Assembly (NCBI RefSeq): GCF_001043115.1
Contig: NZ_LFME01000019.1
Coordinates: forward strand, 1-64,000
Direction of reading: 5' to 3'
DNA from: Xanthomonas sp. NCPPB 1128
Lineage (GTDB): Bacteria; Pseudomonadota; Gammaproteobacteria; Xanthomonadales; Xanthomonadaceae
DNA: 64,000 nt
Made by a program: the position numbers and the translations under genes
Part shown: one piece after another, positions 57,528 through 64,000 of the stretch
How the letters are laid out: each line of letters begins with the position of its first letter
Position numbering within the stretch: position 1 is the stretch's first letter
The notes under the pieces: generated by a model
What the model saw: only the letters and a program-made list of their open reading frames with translations
Told to the model about the DNA's origin: nothing
The model's database searches: none

Positions 57528-58193
57528 TCAGTTGCCGGTGATGCAGGCGTCCATCCAGTCGCCCAGGTCGGCGATTTCCTCGGCGCAGACCTGGTGCGCC
57601 ATCGGGTAGCGTCGCCACTGCACCGGCATGCCCAGCGCCTGCAGGGTCTGCGCGGTGCGCTCGGCGTAGGGCTGCGGGATGACCGGGTCGCCCTGGCCGT
57701 GGGCCATGAACAGCGGTTGCCGCAGGGCCGCCGGGGCGTGCCAGCGGGCCACGCTCTCCAGTTCCGGCAGATAGGTGGACAGGCCGATCAGGCCTGCCAG
57801 CGGCCGTTCGCGGCGCAGGCCGGCGGCGAGGGTGATCGCCCCGCCCTGGGAAAAGCGGGCCAGCAGCAGGCGCTCGGCCGGCACGCCGCGCGCGTCCTCG
57901 CGCGCGATCAGTTCCTCGACCTGGGCCACCGATTCGGCGACGCCGGCGCTGTCGGCACGGTTGGAGAAATCCATGCTGACGATGTCGTACCAGGCGCGCA
58001 TGCGCACACCGTTGTTGATCGTCACCGCCCGCACCGGCGCGTGCGGGAACACGAAGCGCAGCGCCGGCCAGTGCGGCCGCAGCAGTTCCGGCACCAGCGG
58101 CGCGAAGTCGTTGCCGTCGGCACCCAGGCCGTGCAGCCACAGGACCGTCCAGCGCGGCGCGGCGCCGGTTTCGTGTTCCACTGTCTCCAGCAT
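57528..58193 (-). CDS. Carboxylesterase/phospholipase-type alpha/beta hydrolase
   Basis: A 221-residue cytoplasmic hydrolase of the phospholipase/carboxylesterase family: oxyanion LWLHGLGADGNDFAP, Ser in ARFSQGGAIT (S115), Asp in GQGDPVIP, His in PMAHQVCAEEI. The nucleophile motif is normally GFSQGG; here the first Gly is Arg (R113), an unusual change close to the catalytic serine. Probably a short-chain ester hydrolase. Lies between opgH and the AlgR-like gene, in the same direction. Confidence 0.9.
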   Translation of the reverse strand: MLETVEHETGAAPRWTVLWLHGLGADGNDFAPLVPELLRPHWPALRFVFPHAPVRAVTINNGVRMRAWYDIVSMDFSNRADSAGVAESVAQVEELIAREDARGVPAERLLLARFSQGGAITLAAGLRRERPLAGLIGLSTYLPELESVARWHAPAALRQPLFMAHGQGDPVIPQPYAERTAQTLQALGMPVQWRRYPMAHQVCAEEIADLGDWMDACITGN

Positions 58194-58232
58194 GTCGGTT
58201 CCCGATGAATGAGGCCGGATAGTATGCCGGCC

Positions 58233-60182
58233 TCAGCCCTGGGCCTGCGCCTCGGCCTCGGCACGACGTGCAGCCGCTTCGCGGCGCAGCTCCGCCGCGC
58301 GCAGCAGCACCGCCGGCGGCTGCGACTCCTCGGGAATGGCGAGGATGCGCAGCTTGCGCAGCCACAGGCCGGCGGCGCGCGAGGAACTGATCGCCACCAC
58401 CGGCACCGCCAGCGCCATGCCGATCACCACCGGTGCCATCCACGCCGCCAGCGACGGCGACACGGCATAGGCCATGCCGCCCATCAGCAGGCCGAACGCG
58501 CTCAGTCCGCCGTAGCTGCGCAACAGCGCCGCCCACGAGATCCGGCCGTCGTCGCGCTGCTGCGCGTCCCAGCCCGAGTCCTTGCCGGCCAGCACCTCGG
58601 CGACGCCGCGCGACTGCACGTACATCACCACCGGCGCCATCAGCGCGGCCAGCAGGGTTTCCAGCAGCATGCTGACGAAGGCGCGCAGCCCGCCGCCGCA
58701 GCCGCGGCGTTCGCCGGGCTTGAGCAGCATCGCGAAGTAGCCCATCACCTTGGGCGCCAGCAGCACGAACATGGTCACCGCGAACACCCAGGCCACCCGC
58801 GTGGAATCCTGCTGGTGCCAGTAGCGCGCCGGCGAGAACGGCGAGATCACCGAGGCGACCAGGTCGAAACCGCCGTTCTGCAGCGGAATGGCGATGCCGA
58901 TCAACATCAGCATGCCCCACATCGGCGCGGTGAAGTAATGGCCGATGCCGATCAGCATGTGCATGCGGCTGACCCAGTGCAGGCCGCGCGCGCGCACCAC
59001 CTTGGAGTGCTGCAGGTTGCCCTGGCACCAGCGGCGATCGCGCACCAGCAGGTCGGTCAGCGTCGGCGGGCCTTCCTCGTAGCTGCCCTGCAGGTACGGC
59101 ACCATGTGCATGGCCCAGCCGCCACGGCGCATCAGCGCCGCTTCGACGAAGTCGTGGCTGAGCACGTGGCCGCAGAACGGCTTACGCCCGGGCAGCGACG
59201 GCAGGCCGGCCTGCGCGGCGAAGGCCTCGGTGCGGATCATCGCGTTGTGCCCCCAGTAGTTGCTCTCCGCGCCGTGCCACCAGGCCACGCCGAAGGCGAT
59301 CACCGGGCCATAGACGCGGCCGCCGAACTGCTGCATGCGTGCGAACAAGGTGTTGCCGTTGACCACTTCCGGCAGGGTCTGGATCAGGCCGACGTCGGGG
59401 TTGGCCTCCATGCCGGCGGCCAGGCGCACGATGCTGTCGCCGGTCATCAGGCTGTCGGCGTCCAGGATCAGCATCTGCGGATAGGCGCCGCCGAAACGGC
59501 GCACCCAGTCGGCGATGTTGCCGGCCTTGCGCCCGGCATTGCTGGCACGGCGCCGGTAGAACAGCCGGCCCTGGCCGCCGACGCGCTCCACCAGTTCGGC
59601 GTACACCTTTTCTTCTTCCGCGCCGATCGCCGGACGCGTGGTGTCGCTGAGAATGAAGAAATCGAAGCGCTCGATCTGGCCGGTGGCCTCCACCGACTCG
59701 TAGATCGCCTGCAGCCCAGCCATAAGCCGGTGCGGATCCTCGTTGTAGGTGGGCATCAGCAGCGCGGTGCGGTTGCGCACGATCGGTAGCGGCGCATCCG
59801 GATCGATGCCGAGCTTGCGGCCCTTGCCGAACACCAGGGTGAAGAAGCCGGCCAGCGCACTGACGAAGGACAGCGCGATCCAGGCGAACAACGGGATGAA
59901 CAGCACCATCAGGCAGGCTTCGAGCACGCTCACGCCGCCGATCAGCAGGACCTTGGCGATCAGCCAACTGGCATAGGCGGTCATCGCCGCGGTGGTGCCG
60001 AACACGTAGAACCGCCGCCAGCCGATCCCGATCGGGGTGCTGGGCAGGCGCGTGTTGCGCAGCTTGCCTTCCTGCAGCGACTGCAGCGGCATGGACAGCG
60101 GCGCTTCGGGCGGCAGGACCGCCTGGCCGGCATCCAAGGGGGCATCGACGGGCACGGCCGGTGTGGGGGCGACCGCGCTCAT
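58233..60182 (-). CDS. opgH: Glucans biosynthesis glucosyltransferase OpgH (MdoH/HrpM)
   Basis: Inner-membrane glycosyltransferase that builds the beta-1,2-linked backbone of osmoregulated periplasmic glucans from UDP-glucose. The 649-residue product has about eight membrane segments and a GT2 core: [13 protein letters not shown], the DADSLMTG metal motif, and RDRRWCQGN. Homologues (hrpM) affect plant infection in Pseudomonas and Xanthomonas. Start at the ATG before SAVAPTPAV. No opgG is adjacent. AT-rich sequence around 60335-60352 upstream may hold the promoter. Confidence 0.95.
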   Translation of the reverse strand: MSAVAPTPAVPVDAPLDAGQAVLPPEAPLSMPLQSLQEGKLRNTRLPSTPIGIGWRRFYVFGTTAAMTAYASWLIAKVLLIGGVSVLEACLMVLFIPLFAWIALSFVSALAGFFTLVFGKGRKLGIDPDAPLPIVRNRTALLMPTYNEDPHRLMAGLQAIYESVEATGQIERFDFFILSDTTRPAIGAEEEKVYAELVERVGGQGRLFYRRRASNAGRKAGNIADWVRRFGGAYPQMLILDADSLMTGDSIVRLAAGMEANPDVGLIQTLPEVVNGNTLFARMQQFGGRVYGPVIAFGVAWWHGAESNYWGHNAMIRTEAFAAQAGLPSLPGRKPFCGHVLSHDFVEAALMRRGGWAMHMVPYLQGSYEEGPPTLTDLLVRDRRWCQGNLQHSKVVRARGLHWVSRMHMLIGIGHYFTAPMWGMLMLIGIAIPLQNGGFDLVASVISPFSPARYWHQQDSTRVAWVFAVTMFVLLAPKVMGYFAMLLKPGERRGCGGGLRAFVSMLLETLLAALMAPVVMYVQSRGVAEVLAGKDSGWDAQQRDDGRISWAALLRSYGGLSAFGLLMGGMAYAVSPSLAAWMAPVVIGMALAVPVVAISSSRAAGLWLRKLRILAIPEESQPPAVLLRAAELRREAAARRAEAEAQAQG

Positions 60183-60455
60183 GCGATCTGCCGATCGCGT
60201 CCGGCGCCGCAGCGCCATCGGGAAGTGCCGCGGGCGGACGGCACGGCGGATGCCGCCGCGGCCACGCGCGTCTCGTTATGTTCGCCAGTTGGTACCACGT
60301 GCTCTCCTGTCGACGGGCAAAGACGCCCGTCAATGTAAACCTTAAATAGTAAGCTTTCGCGAAGGCGACCACCGGCGCGGTGGCGGCACTGGCCGCCGAT
60401 CCGTTCAGTCACGTCTTCACTCGCGCTCACCCTGGTTTCACCGCGCGCGCCGACC

Positions 60456-61118
60456 ATGAAGCCCTGTCCGGCAATGGAGGATCGGCGCATGCGGCACCCG
60501 GCCCGGCGACGTACCGACACCCCTGGCGAGCAGCCGCGGCCATCGACAGCGGCGCAGGCACCGACCCAGCCCGGGCAACCGGCCTTGCTGATCGTGGACA
60601 TGATCAGCCGCTTCGATTTCCCAGGCGGCGCGCACCTGGCGGCTGCCGCGCTGCCGGTGGCCGCGCGCATCGCCCAGGTCCGCGCGCGCTTCCATCGCCG
60701 CGGTTGGCCGGTGCTGTTCGCCAACGACAACTTCGCCGACTGGCGGACCGATTTCGAGGGCCTGTGGACGCTGTGTGCCGATCCTGCACAACGCGGCGCG
60801 CAGATCGCGGCGTGCCTGGCCCCGCGCCCGCAGGATTACTACGTGCTCAAGCCCAAGCACTCCGCCTTTCTCGGCTCGGCCCTGGCGCTGCTGCTGGCGC
60901 GGCTGCAGACCACCCACCTGCTGGTCACCGGTATCGCCACCGACGCCTGCGTGCTGGCCACCGCGATCGACGCACGCATGCGCGACTTCCAGGTGCAGGT
61001 GCCGCCGTCGTGCTGCGCGGCGCTGGATGCCGGGCGCCAGCAAAGGGCGCTGCGGCTGCTGCGCGAGGCCTTCGCGGTCCGCGTCAGCGAGCGGCTGCCG
61101 GCCCGCGCAGGCGGATGA
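60456..61118 (+). CDS. Isochorismatase-family cysteine hydrolase
   Basis: A 220-residue hydrolase. Catalytic triad regions are D in LLIVDMISRFDF, K in YYVLKPKHSAFLGS, and Cys in TGIATDACVLATAI. Most members of this type act as amidases on nicotinamide-like or carbamoyl substrates; substrate unknown. The first 35 residues are Arg/Pro-rich and may not be translated; an in-frame ATG at 60489 shortens them. Divergent from opgH, convergent with the histidine kinase gene. Confidence 0.86.
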   Translation: MKPCPAMEDRRMRHPARRRTDTPGEQPRPSTAAQAPTQPGQPALLIVDMISRFDFPGGAHLAAAALPVAARIAQVRARFHRRGWPVLFANDNFADWRTDFEGLWTLCADPAQRGAQIAACLAPRPQDYYVLKPKHSAFLGSALALLLARLQTTHLLVTGIATDACVLATAIDARMRDFQVQVPPSCCAALDAGRQQRALRLLREAFAVRVSERLPARAGG

Positions 61119-61124
61119 GCGGGG

Positions 61125-62426
61125 CTATTCCGCCGCCGGCACCGGGCCTACGTCGCCATCCTCCTCGCCGAGGGGCCGCGGCACGAACGGAAACGCCAGG
61201 GTGATGGTGGTGCCCCGGCCCAGTTCCGATTCGACGTCGACGAAGCCGCCGGCCTGGCGCACCAGGCCGTAGACCTGGGCCAGTCCCAGTCCGGTGCCCT
61301 TGCCCTCGGGCTTGGTGGTGAAGTACGCCTCGAACAGGCGCGACTTGACCTCCTCGGACATGCCTTCGCCCTGGTCGCCGACCGCCAGGGTCACGTAGCG
61401 GCCGGGCTGGCGCATCGCTGCCGCACGCGACGGCGGCACCTCCAGCGCGCCGCAGCGGATCGTCACCGCATCGCCAGGGCGGCTGGCGTCGCGCGCGTTC
61501 AGTGCCAGGTTGAGTACCGCCTGCTCGACCGCGTTGCGATCGGCATAGGTCGTGGCCACCTCGGCGCATGCAAGCAATTGCAGGCGCATCTCGCCGCCCA
61601 ACGCCTGCGCCAGCAGCGGCTGCATCTGTGTCACCAACGCGTTCAGGTCCAGCCAGGCCGGCTTGACCGGATGCGCGCGGGCGAAGCCGAGCAGGCGCCG
61701 GGTCATGCTTGCGCCGTGCTGCAAAGCCTCGTTGGCGATGCCGAGCAGGCGGCGCTGGTCCGGCTGCAGGCGCTGCGGGTGCTCGGCGACCATGCTCACC
61801 GAGGTCATCGCGGTATGCAGCATGTTGTTGAAGTCGTGGACCACGCCGGCGAGCATCTGCCCGACCGCTTCACCCTTCTGCGCCTGGGTCATCGCACGCT
61901 CGGCCACGCGCTGCGCCGCCAGGGCGATGTCTAGCTGCCCGCGCAACTGCGACTGCTCGGCCTGCCAATGGCGGCCCAACGCCGCAGCATCGGCTGGCCC
62001 CAGCGGCGCCTCCTCGGCAGCGATCGGCGCCAGATCGCCCAACGAGCGCAGTGCCTGCTCGATCTGATACTGCTGGGTGACGTCGCGGCTGATCACCAGC
62101 ACGCTCTCGACCCGCGCCGACGCGTTGGCCAGCGGACTGACCATCACGTGCCACCAGCGCTGCCGCCCATCCAGCGACGGCCGCTCCGCCCAGAATTCGC
62201 GCTGCTCGTTGCCCAGCGCCGCGGCGAAGGCGCCCTGGGTCAGCGAGCGCATGTCTTCGGGCCACAGCTCCGCCCAGGGGTGGCCGACGATGTCGGCGGG
62301 GTTGGACACCCCGAGCAGGACCAGCCCGTGGGGATTGATCGAGCGCACAATGCCGTCGCGGCCGACTTCCTTGATGCAGTCGTGTGAGAGCTCGACGATC
62401 TGCCGATAGTGGGCGTGCGTGGTCAA
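61125..62426 (-). CDS. PAS-domain sensor histidine kinase
   Basis: A 433-residue soluble-type kinase with no membrane segment. An N-terminal PAS domain (about 7-118; DGIVRSINPHGLVLLGVSNP) is followed by a phosphoacceptor His at H197 in AGVVHDFNNML and an HATPase domain with the N box (NLALNARDA), G1 (GDQGEGM) and G2 (GKGTGLGLAQVYG). The start codon appears to be TTG (62426), with no clear ribosome site; the PAS domain begins within 10 residues, so an ATG inside would destroy it. Divergent from a receiver-only gene 113 bp away, which is its likely partner. Confidence 0.85.
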   Translation of the reverse strand: MTTHAHYRQIVELSHDCIKEVGRDGIVRSINPHGLVLLGVSNPADIVGHPWAELWPEDMRSLTQGAFAAALGNEQREFWAERPSLDGRQRWWHVMVSPLANASARVESVLVISRDVTQQYQIEQALRSLGDLAPIAAEEAPLGPADAAALGRHWQAEQSQLRGQLDIALAAQRVAERAMTQAQKGEAVGQMLAGVVHDFNNMLHTAMTSVSMVAEHPQRLQPDQRRLLGIANEALQHGASMTRRLLGFARAHPVKPAWLDLNALVTQMQPLLAQALGGEMRLQLLACAEVATTYADRNAVEQAVLNLALNARDASRPGDAVTIRCGALEVPPSRAAAMRQPGRYVTLAVGDQGEGMSEEVKSRLFEAYFTTKPEGKGTGLGLAQVYGLVRQAGGFVDVESELGRGTTITLAFPFVPRPLGEEDGDVGPVPAAE

Positions 62427-62539
62427 GCTGCGTCTCGCAGTAAGTAAGGTCGAGAATATCGGGATTTATGCGACGTCACCAGCGCTTCACTGCCGAATCG
62501 TGAATCTGACAGCGATCACTCACGGGGCGATACGGCATT

Positions 62540-62914
62540 ATGCGCGCGACATCCGTCTCCACCGCCATTCTTCTGGTGGAGGACGACCAAACCATTCGGG
62601 AACTGGCGGCGGCCATGCTCGCCGCCGACGGATACCGGGTGCTGTCGGCGGCGACCGCGCAGGAAGCGCTGGAGGTGCTGGAGCGGCATCCGGAGGTGGA
62701 GCTGATCTTCAGCGACGTGCAGATACCCCGCTGCGACGGCCTGAGCATGGTGCGCCAGTTGCGCCGCCGCGGCATCGCCACTCCCGCCCTGCTGACCTCG
62801 GCCATGCATGCGCCGGAGCATTGGACGCTGCCGGCGCAGACCGGTTTCCTGCCCAAGCCGTACCGGCGTGCCGATCTGCTGGCGGCGTTGGACCGCCTGC
62901 AGACCGGGAGCTGA
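62540..62914 (+). CDS. Stand-alone receiver-domain response regulator
   Basis: A 124-residue single receiver. Acidic pair in LLVEDDQ, phosphoacceptor D59 in IFSDVQIPRCDG, switch Thr/Ser in LLTSAMHAPE, and Lys in FLPKPYRRADLL. No output domain. Divergent from the PAS kinase; together they probably form a two-component pair. Such receivers pass phosphoryl groups onward or act by protein contact. Confidence 0.88.
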   Translation: MRATSVSTAILLVEDDQTIRELAAAMLAADGYRVLSAATAQEALEVLERHPEVELIFSDVQIPRCDGLSMVRQLRRRGIATPALLTSAMHAPEHWTLPAQTGFLPKPYRRADLLAALDRLQTGS

Positions 62915-62970
62915 GCAGCGATCGGCCACGGCGCGTCGCCGCAGCGATCGCGCAGGAGATGCGCGCGGAT

Positions 62971-63216
62971 TCAGGTGAAGACCAGTTTTCCGTACCGTGC
63001 CGAACGGATCGCCGCCAGGCGCTCGGCGACGAAATAGGCACCCGCATGGGCGTCGCGGAAATACACGCCGTCGAACGCGTGCCGGCCGAGCACCGCGCCA
63101 TCGTTGCCGCTGATGCGGATCTGCGGCTCCAGCATGCCGTCGGAGCGCGGACGCAACAGCGCGTCGAGGACGAAGCCATCCAATTCGCGGCGCATCTGCG
63201 GTTTTAAGACTGTCAT
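62971..63216 (-). CDS. Small protein of unknown function
   Basis: An 81-residue basic protein, MTVLKPQMRRELDGFVLDAL at its start, with no signal peptide or known motif. Start chosen at the ATG at 63216; codon use resembles its neighbours. It converges with the receiver gene. The 378 bp from here to the glgA start are comparatively AT-rich and probably hold its promoter, but no signal was fixed. Confidence 0.55.
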   Translation of the reverse strand: MTVLKPQMRRELDGFVLDALLRPRSDGMLEPQIRISGNDGAVLGRHAFDGVYFRDAHAGAYFVAERLAAIRSARYGKLVFT

Positions 63217-63594
63217 GAGCACACTGCACCATAGACCGCATGAAGCTCGCACAACGGAGGTGGCCACCCGGTCGCAGGGAAGCGCGACACGTCTGCAGCA
63301 ACGAAAGCTAAACGATTCATTGGCGCCTGTTCCGCGATTCACCCCTGCGGCGTCTGCCGTTCGGCGAATCCACTATGCGCCGCACTCGCCATTTCGCCGT
63401 AGACAAGCGCGCGCTTCACGCCTCTTTTATCGCCTCATTCGTACTTTGCTCCTGCATTATCGCATTGCAACAAAGTCGTTTCGTTTCGACGCTGCTGTGC
63501 CTCTTCCTTTGCTTCATGTCGCGCGCCCGCCAGGACGCGCGGCGGCAGTCGCTTTCCGTATACCCCGTCCTCCCCCCTTTCCGACGGAACCGCC

Positions 63595-64000
63595 ATGTCG
63601 CCCCCCAGCCCCGCCGACCTGACCGACAGACAACGCGATACCCATCCTGTGCTGCATGCGCCGCGCCGCCGCTATCGCGATGCGCGCGGCCGCTTCGTGC
63701 GCAACGCCGAGGTGACCGTCAAGCTGCAGCCGGCGCCGCGCCGGACCAGCCTGTTCGTGACCTCCGAGATGGCCGACTTCATCAAGGCCGGCGGCCTGGG
63801 CGACGTGGCCGCGGCCTTGCCGCGTGCGCTGCGCGGTAGCTGCGACATCCGCGTGTTGATCCCGGGCTACCCGGCGGTGCTGCGCAAAACCGGGCCGTTG
63901 GAGATCGTCGGCCGCATCGCCGCGCACGCCGGGCTGCCGGATTGCGCGCTGGGTCGGGCCGAGCGTCCCGACGGTCTGTGCATCTATGTGCTGCTGTGCC
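63595..64000 (+). CDS. glgA: Glycogen synthase, 5' portion (runs off the right edge)
   Basis: ADP-glucose-dependent alpha-1,4-glucan synthase; only the first 135 codons are visible. After an N-terminal extension of about 50 residues rich in Arg, the protein shows the GT5 opening SLFVTSEMADFIKAGGLGDV, in which the Lys-x-Gly-Gly loop binds ADP-glucose, and DIRVLIPGYPAVL. E. coli GlgA begins close to that loop, so this form carries an extra N-terminal segment. Start taken as the ATG at 63595. Confidence 0.9.
   Translation, partial: MSPPSPADLTDRQRDTHPVLHAPRRRYRDARGRFVRNAEVTVKLQPAPRRTSLFVTSEMADFIKAGGLGDVAAALPRALRGSCDIRVLIPGYPAVLRKTGPLEIVGRIAAHAGLPDCALGRAERPDGLCIYVLLC

Overview
The window is high-GC chromosomal DNA from a gammaproteobacterium of the Xanthomonadaceae, most likely a Xanthomonas. 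The pointers are gene content and order (mreBCD-mrdA-rodA, hslVU beside xerC-DUF484-dapF-lptM, an algR-type regulator beside hemC, opgH/hrpM), signal peptides and protein variants typical of the genus, and two classes of short interspersed repeat: GTAG-type REP hairpins (GTAGGAGCGGCTTCAGCCGCGAC and relatives) and a GGGATTNGGGATTNGGG motif. No rRNA, tRNA, IS element, prophage or CRISPR array was seen.

Layout. 0.4-13.8 kb: a cell-elongation and wall block on the minus strand (mreB, mreC, mreD, mrdA/PBP2, rodA, then mltB, rlpA, dacA), interrupted between rodA and mltB by an overlapping pair, an AcvB/VirJ-like hydrolase and a secreted GH28 pectinase. 14.0-15.0 kb: a PfkB-family kinase. 15.2-27.1 kb: the most notable region. 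An AcoR-like sigma-54 activator converges on a minus-strand gene set: PQQ-dependent alcohol dehydrogenase of lanthanide (XoxF-like) type, XoxJ-like binding protein fused to ankyrin repeats, c-type cytochrome, YVTN beta-propeller protein, FrmA-like zinc alcohol dehydrogenase and TonB-dependent receptor. A strong -24/-12 promoter match (TGGCATGGACGTTGCT) lies just upstream of the dehydrogenase, and two partly matching inverted repeats lie about 100-190 bp further up. I infer one regulon for periplasmic oxidation of methanol or another short alcohol, with electrons passed to the cytochrome, the aldehyde handled by the FrmA-like enzyme and a metal chelate or PQQ imported by the receptor. The first four products all carry lipoboxes, so the oxidising machinery looks membrane-tethered.

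27.1-37.2 kb: HAD phosphatase, lipoprotein, alpha/beta hydrolase and cupin; an M1 aminopeptidase; ubiE with a decayed 3' copy and a tandem repeat tract; a yeast-type cytosine deaminase; an acyltransferase-like membrane protein; a DUF2252 lipoprotein. 37.2-43.6 kb: a structured repeat region, hslU, hslV, DUF3079, xerC, DUF484, dapF, lptM and a DUF454 protein. 43.9-52.5 kb: two S9 prolyl oligopeptidases, an aminotransferase, a GNAT, a glyoxalase-fold protein, a TfoX-domain protein, a decayed copy of an S9 gene's 5' end, a small membrane protein and a lipocalin. 52.7-64 kb: HxlR and WYL regulators, a DUF481 protein, hemC, an AlgR-like regulator, a carboxylesterase, opgH, an isochorismatase, a divergent PAS histidine kinase and receiver protein, a small unknown gene, and the 5' end of glgA running off the right edge.

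Coordinates and translations are read directly from the sequence. Family assignments rest on recognised motifs; no database search was run.
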